DNA from: CBFHMJ01 sp965656875
GTDB lineage: Bacteria; Pseudomonadota; Gammaproteobacteria; Enterobacterales; Alteromonadaceae
Length of the DNA: 64,000 nucleotides
Reading direction: 5' to 3'
Assembly (NCBI GenBank): GCA_965656875.1
Contig: CBFHMJ010000026.1
Span: forward strand, 185,036 to 249,035
The notes beneath the pieces were generated by a model that searched no databases, had not been told where the DNA came from, and saw only the letters and a list, made by a program, of their open reading frames with translations. Both the position numbers and the translations under genes were made by a program. Positions 19,201 through 27,826 of this stretch are shown here, one piece after another. Position 1 is the stretch's first letter. Every line of letters begins with the position of its first letter.

Positions 19201-21291
19201 ATGCAGCTTTTTACTCGTTCTCGCCATGCCTTTTTATTTATTTGTCTATCTCTGATCGTATTGTGTTTATTGATTTTCATTGCTGTAACATTCCGGCTGC
19301 CAGCGATGTCAGAACAGTTTATACGTCCGGATACAACGGCTGAAATAGCGGTAAATCGGATGGAAAATGGGATTCCGGTTATCAGCTCAGGCGATATTAC
19401 GGATGCGTACTGGGGGCTGGGTGTCGTCCACGCGCAAGACAGAGCATGGCAACTGGTATTACTTCGGCGTATTGTTCAGGGACGTCAGGCGGAAATCTTT
19501 GGTGATGAGAAACTGGAGCAGGACAAATTAGCCAGAATATTAGATTTTTACCGGTTAGTTGAATCGGATTACAAGCGGTTGCCTGTGCATGCGCGGACAG
19601 TGCTGGACGCATACAGTGCTGGCATCAATTACTGGATGAGACAGGGTAATCTCCCACCTGAATTTTCAGCATTTGATATCACACCGGATGACTGGCAACC
19701 TCTTGACTCACTTGCAATTCTGAAACTACATGCATTTGCAACTGGCGATGACTTTCGCACCGAGCTATTCGATATCTGGGTGAACCAAAAGCGTCATTCT
19801 GCGGCTGAATTTCCGTTAACAGACAGCTCGTTTGCCGACTTACCGTATCGTGAAAGTTATAGCAGTGTTGATCAACATGCACCGGGTGAACGGGCTAAGG
19901 TTTTACTAGGACAATATTTCGGCGGACTGGTGTTACCGTCGAAGTACTATGTGGCTTATCTGGATAGCCAGGGTTATCAGCTATCTGGTTTAACATTACC
20001 GGGTGTGCCTTTGTTCTTGTCTGGCTTCAATCAGCGACTTGCCTGGAGTGTTGTGAGTCAGCCAGCCAAATCTAAACAACTCAGCCTTAGCGGTTATGAT
20101 CAACTCGCTGTTAGCCATGCTCGCGAGCATTTGATTTCCGTCAGAAAAAATCCTCCTTCTTTATTTGATCGTCAAGCTGTGAGTGAGTCTCAGGCATTTC
20201 AGACCGTTTTGTATAAAGAGGGGATTGATATATCCGCTGTGGTTGGATTTGTTGGTGAGGCAGTCATATTGAACTGGACGGGCTTTGAGCCTGACCGAAG
20301 TTTTGCTGGCTTATTGGATATGAATCTGGCTTCTGACTGGTTTCAGTTTAAACGGGCTGCCCGGCTTGTCTCCGTTCTTGCTGGAGAGGTATTCGTTTCA
20401 TCTGAGACAGGAGAAACGCACCGATTATATATTGGTCAGGATGTTGCCGGTAATTACCTTGGAAATTATCAGGGACATCCACTGATTAACGTGGACACCC
20501 ATAATAAAAAAGTGGGTGTCCATGAAAAATATCACCAAGCAGATGCATCAAAAGTTGATGGGAATAACACGGACAGCCATCAATTAAACATGGGTGTCCT
20601 GGATAAATCAGGTGCAAAAGGCATGAGCTCACAGCGGTTAGTTACTAAGCCAGACTCAATGATTGAAGCCCGTGATCCACTGATGGGGAAAGTGTTGAAC
20701 AAACTTAAAGCGTTGGTGCCAGAAATAAAAGAATCGTCAGTTTCGTTGAATCGGTTGGCTGATGAGTGGGTGTCCTCTTTATTGTATGGACGCCCGTTCT
20801 CGGAACTGGATGGAAAACAACAGGCACTAACACACTGGATTAAAGTGAATCAGTCGCGCTGGTTGCTTGATAACCTGGCAAAACAAACGACTTGCGATTT
20901 GTCTGTTGATGATGAAGTTGCATCATCATGTAGACGCAAAATGGTATCACTGATTCAGCAGGTAAATATGTCATCAGGCAATCAACAAAAATCAATACAG
21001 TCACGGCAGACCATTCTTGAGCATTCTGTGTTTGATAGTCAGTCATGGCCGGGGGCGTTTTTCTCGATTGAATTGAATGATGACCTTAGTGAGAACAATC
21101 TATTCACGGGCAGAAGCTTATCGCATGCCGATTTTGTCATGTATCTTGATGAAGAATTGGCTGGCGAGTTCACGTTGATTAATGGTGAGTCAGCGAATGT
21201 CTTTAGCCCGTTTTATAGTAATCAAAAGAATGTATCAGCGGTTACACCTGATGTTTTGCAATGGGCAGAAATTCCTGGCTCACGTCATTGA
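19201..21291 (+). CDS. Penicillin-acylase (Ntn-hydrolase) family protein, shortened and probably inactive
   Basis: A signal-anchor segment (residues about 8-32) is followed by the acylase alpha-chain start (GIPVISSGDITDAYWGLGVVHAQDRAWQL). At the place where the beta chain normally starts with the catalytic Ser, the sequence reads VLPSKYYVAYLDSQG (Ser247); the usual SNNW is SKYY, and the region with the DPH metal/substrate motif before PGVPLFLSGFNQRLAW is missing. At 696 residues it is shorter than typical family members. Two palindromic repeats (20473-20521 and 20571-20599) are read through in frame in the beta region. GAGG nine bases upstream supports this ATG. Hydrolase activity is doubtful; a beta-lactam link is not implied. 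Confidence 0.75.
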   Translation: MQLFTRSRHAFLFICLSLIVLCLLIFIAVTFRLPAMSEQFIRPDTTAEIAVNRMENGIPVISSGDITDAYWGLGVVHAQDRAWQLVLLRRIVQGRQAEIFGDEKLEQDKLARILDFYRLVESDYKRLPVHARTVLDAYSAGINYWMRQGNLPPEFSAFDITPDDWQPLDSLAILKLHAFATGDDFRTELFDIWVNQKRHSAAEFPLTDSSFADLPYRESYSSVDQHAPGERAKVLLGQYFGGLVLPSKYYVAYLDSQGYQLSGLTLPGVPLFLSGFNQRLAWSVVSQPAKSKQLSLSGYDQLAVSHAREHLISVRKNPPSLFDRQAVSESQAFQTVLYKEGIDISAVVGFVGEAVILNWTGFEPDRSFAGLLDMNLASDWFQFKRAARLVSVLAGEVFVSSETGETHRLYIGQDVAGNYLGNYQGHPLINVDTHNKKVGVHEKYHQADASKVDGNNTDSHQLNMGVLDKSGAKGMSSQRLVTKPDSMIEARDPLMGKVLNKLKALVPEIKESSVSLNRLADEWVSSLLYGRPFSELDGKQQALTHWIKVNQSRWLLDNLAKQTTCDLSVDDEVASSCRRKMVSLIQQVNMSSGNQQKSIQSRQTILEHSVFDSQSWPGAFFSIELNDDLSENNLFTGRSLSHADFVMYLDEELAGEFTLINGESANVFSPFYSNQKNVSAVTPDVLQWAEIPGSRH
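20473..20521. repeat. REP-like half-site array (three 9-mers) inside acylase gene
   Basis: GGACATCCA (20473), GGACACCCA (20493) and TGGGTGTCC (20513) lie exactly 20 bp apart with 11-bp unrelated spacers. The last two form the standard 29-bp palindrome. It is translated as part of the acylase homologue (VDTHNKKVGV). Confidence 0.8.
20571..20599. repeat. REP-like 29-bp palindrome inside acylase gene
   Basis: GGACAGCCA and TGGGTGTCC with an 11-bp spacer, the same 9-11-9 layout as the other copies, translated in frame in the acylase homologue. Confidence 0.75.
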
Positions 21292-21312
21292 TAGTATTAC
21301 GCCAACATTAAG

Positions 21313-21350
21313 CCACCACATGCGCTGGTCAGGCAACACTCATGTGGTGG
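21313..21350. terminator. Hairpin between acylase homologue and metE
   Basis: Perfect 10-bp arms, CCACCACATG and CATGTGGTGG, separated by 18 bases. It lies between the convergent acylase gene and metE. The following T-run is weak, so termination is likely but not certain. Confidence 0.55.
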
Positions 21351-21366
21351 ATGTGTTTAATGGAAT

Positions 21367-23646
21367 TTAACTAAAACGGGCTCGCAATACTTTCGCAGCT
21401 GAAACCATGTTTTTCAGTGCGGGAAGTACTTCATACCATTGTCGCGTTTTTAAGCCACAGTCGGGATTTATCCAGAGTTGTTTGACTGGAATACGTTGCG
21501 CGGCTTTTTCCATTAACCCTGTTATCTGATTTTCTGTTGGTGTGTTGGGGGAGTGAATGTCATACACACCAGGGCCGATATCATTGGGATAATTAAACTC
21601 ATCAAATACATCCAGTAGCTCCATGTCCGAGCGTGATGTTTCAATGGTTATTACGTCAGCGTCCATTCTGGCAATTGAGTGAATGATGTCGTTAAACTCG
21701 GAGTAACACATGTGGGTATGAATCTGTGTCTCGTCGGCTACGTCACTGGCGCAGAGTTTAAATGAATCAACGGCCCACGTCAGATATTCTTGCCATTGGG
21801 AACGACGAAGCGGCAAGCCTTCTCTCAAGGCTGCTTCATCAATCTGAATCATTGAAATTCCTGCTGCTTCCAGGTCTTTTACTTCATCACGCATTGCTAA
21901 CGCCAGTTGTTTACAGGTTTCGGAACGAGGTTGGTCATCACGGACAAATGACCAGTTTAAAATAGTAACCGGGCCAGTAAGCATGCCCTTAACAGGTTTA
22001 TGGGTTAGCGATTGCGCGTATTTTGCCCAACTAACTGTAATAGCTGAGGGACGTGAGATATCCCCAAAAATAATCGGCGGTTTCACACAGCGAGAACCAT
22101 ATGACTGAACCCAGCCAAAACGGGTGAATACATAGCCTTCGAGATGCTCTCCAAAGTATTCAACCATGTCGTTTCGTTCTGCTTCACCATGCACCAGTAC
22201 GTCAAGATCGAGGGCTTCCTGCTGTTTGATACACGCTGCAATCTCGTTTTTCATCGCTGTTTCGTAGTCAGACTGGGCTAGCTCGCCTAATCTGAACTGG
22301 CGTCTGATTCGACGGATTTCTTTTGTTTGTGGGAATGATCCGATCGTTGTTGTTGGAAACAAAGGTAGTTTAAATCCATCCTGTTGCAATACTGAGCGAA
22401 CGTCATAGGCTGATTGTCGATCTGTTGTTTGAGAGGCCTGATCCGTCAGTCGTTGTTGTACTGCTGCAACCGTAACTCGGGTTGACGTGCGGCGTTGTTC
22501 AATGGCTTGTTGGTTCACTGCAAGTCGAGAAGCTACAGATTCCGCCCCTTCATTCAATGCCTGTCTGATGATGGAAAGTTCATCCAGTTTCTGGACGGCA
22601 AATGCCAGCCAGTTTTCTATATCGCTGTCCAGCTTGTCCTCAGCCGATAAGTCGACCGGAACATGAAGCAAAGAACATGATGGAGCGACCCAAAGATTGT
22701 CACCAAATTTTTCGTGGACAGGAGTAAGTTGTTTGATAATTGATGACAGATCGGATTTCCAGATATTCCGACCGGAAATAACGCCGGCAGACAGCACTTG
22801 TTCATGGCTCAACAGCTTGCTGATCCGGATAAGTTCATCCGGTGCTGTTACGGCATCAATATGAACACCAGAGACGGGTAAACCGGCAAGCAGTTCCAGG
22901 TTATCCTGCAACTCGCCAAAGTAGGTGGCTAATAGCACATTGATGTGATCATTGTGCAGGGCATGATAGGTATCTGTAATCGCTTGCTGCCAGCGAGCAT
23001 CCAGATCTGTAACGAGAATTGGTTCATCTAGCTGAATCCAGTGTACTCCCTGTTCAGCAAGAAGCGATAGCAGCTGTTTGTAGGCAGAAATTAATGTAGG
23101 AAGCAGTGTTAGTTTGTCAAAGTTGGCCTTTGTTTTACTTAGATAGAGCCAGGTTACCGGCCCGGGTAACACGGGTTTGGCTTGTATGCCTGCTTGTTTT
23201 GCTTCTTCGATTTGTTGCAGGAAACGTTGTGGATTTAACGTAATTGTCGTATCCGCTGATAATTCGGGCACAATAAAATGATAATTGGTATCAAACCATT
23301 TCGTCATTTCACCCGCATGGACACAACCTTCCTCGATATCGACAGGGCTTCTGCCGCGAGCAACGCGGAAGTACTTATCCAGAAAACTTCCCTTTAATTG
23401 TTCAACACGTTGCGGAACAACACCCAGTAGGAAACTGGTATCCAGTATATGATCATAGAATGAGAAATCATTGACTGGGATGAAATCACATTGATGTTGC
23501 ACCTGCCAGTGGGTTTTTCTCAATATGCTTGCTGATGATTCGAGTTCTGACTCGGTAATTTCGCCGCGCCAGTATTTTTCTAATGTAAATTTCAGTTCTC
23601 TGTTAGCCCCAATGCGTGGAAAACCCAATGAATGTATTTTAGCCAT
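21367..23646 (-). CDS. metE: Cobalamin-independent methionine synthase
   Basis: About 759 residues, the normal MetE length, starting MAKIHSLGFPRIG. Both barrel halves are present. The C-terminal half has LDVLVHGEAERNDMVEYFGE, with a zinc-site set of His, Cys (THMCYSEF), Glu (ITIETSRSDME) and Cys (WINPDCGLKTR). It transfers the methyl group of 5-methyltetrahydropteroyl-triglutamate to homocysteine. It is divergent from metR with MetR boxes in the gap, so activation by MetR with homocysteine is expected. Confidence 0.98.
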   Translation of the reverse strand: MAKIHSLGFPRIGANRELKFTLEKYWRGEITESELESSASILRKTHWQVQHQCDFIPVNDFSFYDHILDTSFLLGVVPQRVEQLKGSFLDKYFRVARGRSPVDIEEGCVHAGEMTKWFDTNYHFIVPELSADTTITLNPQRFLQQIEEAKQAGIQAKPVLPGPVTWLYLSKTKANFDKLTLLPTLISAYKQLLSLLAEQGVHWIQLDEPILVTDLDARWQQAITDTYHALHNDHINVLLATYFGELQDNLELLAGLPVSGVHIDAVTAPDELIRISKLLSHEQVLSAGVISGRNIWKSDLSSIIKQLTPVHEKFGDNLWVAPSCSLLHVPVDLSAEDKLDSDIENWLAFAVQKLDELSIIRQALNEGAESVASRLAVNQQAIEQRRTSTRVTVAAVQQRLTDQASQTTDRQSAYDVRSVLQQDGFKLPLFPTTTIGSFPQTKEIRRIRRQFRLGELAQSDYETAMKNEIAACIKQQEALDLDVLVHGEAERNDMVEYFGEHLEGYVFTRFGWVQSYGSRCVKPPIIFGDISRPSAITVSWAKYAQSLTHKPVKGMLTGPVTILNWSFVRDDQPRSETCKQLALAMRDEVKDLEAAGISMIQIDEAALREGLPLRRSQWQEYLTWAVDSFKLCASDVADETQIHTHMCYSEFNDIIHSIARMDADVITIETSRSDMELLDVFDEFNYPNDIGPGVYDIHSPNTPTENQITGLMEKAAQRIPVKQLWINPDCGLKTRQWYEVLPALKNMVSAAKVLRARFS

Positions 23647-23730
23647 GATAATTACTCGCAAAAATAGATGGATAGATGTCTAGATGTTTAATAGGGTTGT
23701 ATTGTGGTGTATCTTACGGGTGAAGAGAAA

Positions 23731-23743
23731 TGGTAAAAATTCA
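23731..23743. promoter_or_regulatory. Degenerate MetR box
   Basis: TGGTAAAAATTCA matches the MetR consensus TGAA-N5-TTCA at six of eight fixed positions and lies 21 bp from a perfect box, two helical turns away. Confidence 0.5.
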
Positions 23744-23751
23744 TTGGATCA

Positions 23752-23764
23752 TGAAAGGTATTCA
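23752..23764. promoter_or_regulatory. MetR box
   Basis: TGAAAGGTATTCA is an exact match to the known MetR consensus TGAA-N5-TTCA, centred 18 bp upstream of the metR start codon, in the metE/metR intergenic region. It is expected to repress metR and activate metE. Confidence 0.8.
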
Positions 23765-23775
23765 TCAATAGCCCT

Positions 23776-24651
23776 ATGATTGAGCGTATACATTTAAGAA
23801 TCTTGCACGGCGTTGCAGAGCAGGGGTCTTTAACCCGAGCGGCTGAAGACTTGTGTTTGTCACAGTCAGCATTAAGCCATGCAATTAAGAAGTTGGAATA
23901 TCAGGTCGGAACTTCGCTCTGGGTTAAAGACGGGAGAAAACTTCAGTTAACTCAGGCGGGTAATTATCTTCTTAAGGAGTCTCAACGGCTTTTACCGCAA
24001 TTTGACCGAATCGATGCTGTATTACGTCAGTTTGCTGCGGGGGACAAGGGAACATTGCGAATCGGTATGGAATGTCATCCTTGTTACAAATGGTTACTGA
24101 GCATTGTTGAACAATTTTTAGCACAGTGGCCGGGTGTTGACGTGGACGTTAAACAGCAATTCCAGTTTGGTGGAATGGCAGCATTGTTTAGTAATGAAAT
24201 TGATGTGTTGGTTTCACCTGATCCGTTATTTAAGCCCGGTATTCTATTTCGTCCGGTATTTCCTTATGAACAAGTTCTGGCGGTCAGTAATCTGCATCCA
24301 TTGTCAAAGAAGCGTTGGATAACACCTGAAGATGTATTGGAGCAGGTGTTATACACCTATCCAGTTGAACGAGAGAGGCTGGATATTTACAAAGAGTTTC
24401 TAACGCCTGCCGGGTGTACGCCCAAACGACATAAAGAGATAGAAACGACGGAAATTATGATGCAATTAGTTGCAGCTAACCGGGGTGTTGCAGCAATGCC
24501 TTCGTGGCTGGTGAATGAAAGGAGTGAAGCGCTAAATATTCGAGGAGTGCAGTTTGGTGAGAAGGGAATTTCCAAATATATTCATTTGGGTGTCCGGGAA
24601 CAGGATACTCATACGCCCTATATTGAATCTTTTCTGGAACTTGCCGGATAG
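23776..24651 (+). CDS. metR: LysR-family methionine regulator
   Basis: 291 residues: N-terminal HTH (GVAEQGSLTRAAEDL, then SQSALSHAIKKLE) and an effector domain with GMECHPCYKWL, the region that senses homocysteine in the family. Its position divergent from metE with a perfect MetR box in between fixes the assignment. Confidence 0.96.
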   Translation: MIERIHLRILHGVAEQGSLTRAAEDLCLSQSALSHAIKKLEYQVGTSLWVKDGRKLQLTQAGNYLLKESQRLLPQFDRIDAVLRQFAAGDKGTLRIGMECHPCYKWLLSIVEQFLAQWPGVDVDVKQQFQFGGMAALFSNEIDVLVSPDPLFKPGILFRPVFPYEQVLAVSNLHPLSKKRWITPEDVLEQVLYTYPVERERLDIYKEFLTPAGCTPKRHKEIETTEIMMQLVAANRGVAAMPSWLVNERSEALNIRGVQFGEKGISKYIHLGVREQDTHTPYIESFLELAG

Positions 24652-24679
24652 GATTTGATGCGATATCGCAATCAAATCC
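24651..24679. terminator. Hairpin between metR and gloB
   Basis: GGATTTGA and TCAAATCC arms enclose the palindrome GCGATATCGC. It overlaps the last base of metR and ends ten bases from the gloB stop, a position fitting a shared terminator for convergent genes. Confidence 0.6.
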
Positions 24680-24688
24680 TATCTGATC

Positions 24689-25474
24689 TTAGAAATTGTC
24701 TTTCCATTGTCTGATAGTGGCAAAAACCTGAGAATCTGTCAGTGCTTGCTGTTGAGATTTCATTTTTGCTGCTTTGATAATTGTGGGTTCATCCCAGCGC
24801 ATGAATGGATTGATGGCGCGTTCTCTACCTATAGTAGTCGGTAGTGTAGGTTGATTTTTCTCTCGAGTTACCTGCGCCTCGTGGTAATAATCTTTTAATG
24901 AAGAGTTATCGGGTTCAACCGCTCTGGCGAAACTTAAATTAGACAGTGTGTATTCATGTGCAGGATAGACTCGAGTATCGGCGGGTAGTTGTCTGAATTT
25001 ATCGATGGATGTAACCATTTGTTCTGCTGTGCCTTCAAATAATCTGCCACAACCGCCGGAAAACAATGTATCGCCACAAAATAACCAGCCATTGCCGACG
25101 TATGCGATATGACCCGATGTGTGTCCGGGGACATCAAACACAGAGAACGAAATACCGTTGACAGAGACAGTTTCATTTTCTGTTAATGGGTGAGTGATTC
25201 CCTGGATTCTTTCAGCTGCTGGCCCGTAAACCCGAGTGGATTCATTACAAAGTGGTGAAGCCAGAAGTGCTTTTACACCTCCCTGGTGGTCGGGATGGTG
25301 ATGAGTAATGAAAATGGCCGCGATTGAGAGGTTGTTTGCCTGACAGAATTGTTGGACAGCATTTGCATCACCTGGATCGACTATAATGCAAGGTGATGTT
25401 TGAGTTGAATTTTCTGGCAACACGCACCAGATATAGTTATCGTTGAATGCTGGAATCGGTTTAACCTGATACAT
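24689..25474 (-). CDS. gloB: Hydroxyacylglutathione hydrolase (glyoxalase II)
   Basis: 261 residues of metallo-beta-lactamase fold with the binuclear metal motif THHHPDH at residues 57-63, further ligands in DVPGHTSGHIAY, FCGDTLFSGGCGRLFEG and YPAHEYT, and the C-terminal glyoxalase II domain (NPFMRWDEP). It hydrolyses S-lactoylglutathione to lactate and glutathione in methylglyoxal detoxification. As in E. coli, the neighbouring divergent gene is a SAM methyltransferase. Confidence 0.97.
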   Translation of the reverse strand: MYQVKPIPAFNDNYIWCVLPENSTQTSPCIIVDPGDANAVQQFCQANNLSIAAIFITHHHPDHQGGVKALLASPLCNESTRVYGPAAERIQGITHPLTENETVSVNGISFSVFDVPGHTSGHIAYVGNGWLFCGDTLFSGGCGRLFEGTAEQMVTSIDKFRQLPADTRVYPAHEYTLSNLSFARAVEPDNSSLKDYYHEAQVTREKNQPTLPTTIGRERAINPFMRWDEPTIIKAAKMKSQQQALTDSQVFATIRQWKDNF

Positions 25475-25536
25475 GATATTTAATCCTGAATGTCGTTAGC
25501 TGCGATAAATATTAACAAGCAAAGTGGTTCGTTTGA

Positions 25537-26292
25537 ATGAAGCCTGCACTAAGTTTTCAAAATAAACGCGTTCCTCAGCACTGGGATGAGTTCCCTATTG
25601 GCGAATATATGCTGGCTGAAATTAATAACAGACTTGAGCCCTGGTGGGAGCAAGTATTTGGTTATCACCTGATAAAGCTTGGAAATTTAAGTACTTATAT
25701 TGATACGTCTGGTTGTTCGATTAAACATCAGGTCAATATTTCTGAAGATACGGAACGAGCAGGGATTATTGCTGATATTGATGAATTGCCCTTCGTTGAA
25801 CATGCCGTGGATGCTGCGTTGTTAGCTCACAGTCTGGAGTTTTATCCTGATCCTCATCATTTATTGCGAGAGGCTCATCGAGTTTTAATGCCTGGCGGTT
25901 ATTTATTTATTACAGGATTTAATCCTTTTAGTTTTTGTGGTCTGTCGAGGTTTTTCCATTTCAACTCGGATAAACCACCCTGGAGTGGACGATTTTTTAC
26001 GACGGCTCGGGTAAAAGACTGGCTTAATTTGTTGGGTTTTGAAGTCCTTATGGAAGAGCGTTTTATTTTTTCTTCATTATCTAATCGATCTGATTCTGTG
26101 CCTTTTAAAGCATGGCGGCAATATTGTGAAGCACATTTTCCGAGTTTTGGATCGGTATATTGTATTGTTGCAAAGAAGCGCGTTTTACCGCTGACACCCA
26201 TGCGTCCTAAATGGCGTTCACGTCCTGGATTTCGTCCTGCCGTTAAAGGGGCTACATTTACTGGAAACAGAAAATCAGGACACCCATCATAA
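25537..26292 (+). CDS. Class I SAM-dependent methyltransferase, YafS-like
   Basis: 251 residues with a methyltransferase type 11 core: DELPFVEHAVDAALLAHSLE and PDPHHLLREAHRVLMPGG, followed by FITGFNPFS. It is divergent from gloB, as yafS is in E. coli, where rnhA and dnaQ come next; here they are replaced by a RAYT region. The last codons (GHPS, stop) are supplied by a REP-like palindrome at 26278-26306, and a degenerate copy lies in the coding end at 26192. So the natural C-terminus may have been altered by repeat insertion. Substrate unknown. Confidence 0.85.
   Translation: MKPALSFQNKRVPQHWDEFPIGEYMLAEINNRLEPWWEQVFGYHLIKLGNLSTYIDTSGCSIKHQVNISEDTERAGIIADIDELPFVEHAVDAALLAHSLEFYPDPHHLLREAHRVLMPGGYLFITGFNPFSFCGLSRFFHFNSDKPPWSGRFFTTARVKDWLNLLGFEVLMEERFIFSSLSNRSDSVPFKAWRQYCEAHFPSFGSVYCIVAKKRVLPLTPMRPKWRSRPGFRPAVKGATFTGNRKSGHPS
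26192..26220. repeat. Degenerate REP-like element in the methyltransferase gene
   Basis: TGACACCCA and TGGCGTTCA sit at the standard 20-bp offset; seven of nine arm bases still pair. Counted as a decayed copy because spacing is exact, but coding constraint could also explain it. Confidence 0.4.
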
Positions 26293-26306
26293 ACGTATGG
26301 GTGTCC
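26278..26306. repeat. REP-like 29-bp palindrome at the end of the methyltransferase gene
   Basis: GGACACCCA and TGGGTGTCC with an 11-bp spacer (TCATAAACGTA). The stop codon of the methyltransferase lies within the spacer. It is the copy on the 3' side of the RAYT gene. Confidence 0.8.
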
Positions 26307-26575
26307 ACATTAATTTTCCAATTAGCTTTTCAATAATTCCTGAAACCAACTCAGTTATTTTTTTAAAATTGTATTATCTTGGAATGAGAGTTAAGACATT
26401 GAAAAATAAATGAGATATTTAGATATGGAGAGGAGCTACAGTTGTTTCATTACCAGGATGTGTAGAAATTAACAACTGAATCCAGGTGTGATATTAAAGT
26501 AACCCTGATACTTTACAGGTGAATTGAGTTTTCTGTTCATTAAACGGTTAATGCGTGTATTTTTCATTAACGGAA

Positions 26576-27562
26576 CTATTTAAATATCATTGTTGCTGTT
26601 TTGATATCGTTTGACCGTTTGGCGCCGGTACGTTGCTGAAAACTTCGAATAGCAGAAGGGTGTCCTACTGCATTTGAGAAGAGAGAAGAAAAATTGTTTA
26701 CCAGGTTCATCCAGTCTTTGCTATCAATACTCAGAGATTGAGCGAATTCACAGTTACTCAGATGCTCTGTGGCATTTGTATCGTATAAACTGATAAATGT
26801 TGATTGCAGTAGGTCAAGATATGCTTCAAGAGTGAATGGCAATGTTTGAATGATCGCAGGTTCACTTTTATTCGATTCAGTGAACGGCATAAGTGTTCGG
26901 GGTTGTTGATTTTGTTGTTGTGCAGAGATTCTTGCTTTGATACTGGTATGATCTGAAGATTCTGGAGTATCTGCAATACCTGCTTTAACAGGATTCAAAT
27001 CGTTATATACCATGCAAGCAGCTACAGCTGCTTCATCAAGCAATGGCTGGCATTTAAATCTGCCTTCCCAAAAACGACCTTTACATTTATCTTCTTTATT
27101 TGCTCGCCTTGCAATGTATTCATTTAGTGACCGCATAAACCAACTGATATCTGTAAGTCTTTCACGGTAAGCACTTATATATGACTGAGCAGTATTTAGC
27201 TGATCTCCATCAAGATTTTTTCTTGTCGTAGGATTTAAATACCACTGTATAACATCGGGGACTTTAAAGATTTTCTGCCAACGTTCGATGATTTCGACAT
27301 CAGAGAAGGTTTGCATTTGCTCAGAGTTGACATGGAGTACCAGATGGGTGTGGTTATGCATCACTGCATATGAACAGATATCAATGCAAAAGACTTGAGC
27401 TAACAAATGAATACGTTGCTCTATCCATTTTCTTCGATGATTGTAGTTCTTATTGGAGAATTTATCTGTTCCGCATAGATATGCTTGTCGCACACAACGT
27501 GAAATACAATGGTAGTAGGGAGTTGCTTCCAGACAAATTTGATTTTTACGTGGCTTTGGCAT
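26576..27562 (-). CDS. REP-associated tyrosine transposase (RAYT, Y1/HUH family)
   Basis: The N-terminus MPKPRKNQICLEATPYYHCI and the HUH metal motif HTH (His71, His73, in VMHNHTHLVLHV) identify an IS200/IS605-type Y1 domain of the RAYT group; the catalytic Tyr is probably the one near 150 in YISAYRERL, followed by KGRFWEGRFKCQPL. RAYTs are single-copy domesticated transposases that cut and join REP hairpins rather than moving themselves. At 328 residues it belongs to the longer RAYT forms. Palindromes of one family flank it on both sides (26278-26306 and 27637-27685), and further copies lie within 7 kb. Start chosen at the conserved MPKPRKN; an ATG at 27574 is possible. Confidence 0.9.
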   Translation of the reverse strand: MPKPRKNQICLEATPYYHCISRCVRQAYLCGTDKFSNKNYNHRRKWIEQRIHLLAQVFCIDICSYAVMHNHTHLVLHVNSEQMQTFSDVEIIERWQKIFKVPDVIQWYLNPTTRKNLDGDQLNTAQSYISAYRERLTDISWFMRSLNEYIARRANKEDKCKGRFWEGRFKCQPLLDEAAVAACMVYNDLNPVKAGIADTPESSDHTSIKARISAQQQNQQPRTLMPFTESNKSEPAIIQTLPFTLEAYLDLLQSTFISLYDTNATEHLSNCEFAQSLSIDSKDWMNLVNNFSSLFSNAVGHPSAIRSFQQRTGAKRSNDIKTATMIFK

Positions 27563-27636
27563 CCTGAATTCCATCCTTGCCTTCAAATTACTGGCTATCC
27601 TAACAGTTGTTTTTGGAAATCTCAACCCCAAAATAT

Positions 27637-27685
27637 GGACATCCAGGTTTTAACAATGGGTGTCCTAAGTAAAATTTGGCTGTCT
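27637..27685. repeat. REP-like half-site array upstream of the RAYT gene
   Basis: GGACATCCA (27637), TGGGTGTCC (27657) and TGGCTGTCT (27677) follow the 20-bp period; the third half-site is degenerate and in direct orientation to the second. Located 75 bp upstream of the RAYT start. Confidence 0.75.
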
Positions 27686-27826
27686 TCAATTCTTTTCTAT
27701 TGAATGCGGCACCGAAAAGTAGCATTCCAATATTCAATGTTAATTTGACACAAACCTATTAAGATACTTTTAAATTAGATAAAACTTATATAATATCTGT
27801 TCCAAATTACTTATTGGAGCAACTCC

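Noticed and set aside
20473..20599. Half-site arrays as a CRISPR or minisatellite
   Set aside because: Repeats are 9 bp with 11-bp spacers and change orientation, unlike either class.
20767..20775. Single TGGGTGTCC in the acylase gene, with similar singles at 24597 (metR) and 26657 (RAYT)
   Set aside because: No partner at the 20-bp step; natural coding of WVSS, LGVR and GHPS explains them.
27755..27794. TTGACA plus TATAAT before the exporter as one promoter
   Set aside because: The spacer is 28 bases, too long; the TATAAT may still be a -10 box with another -35.
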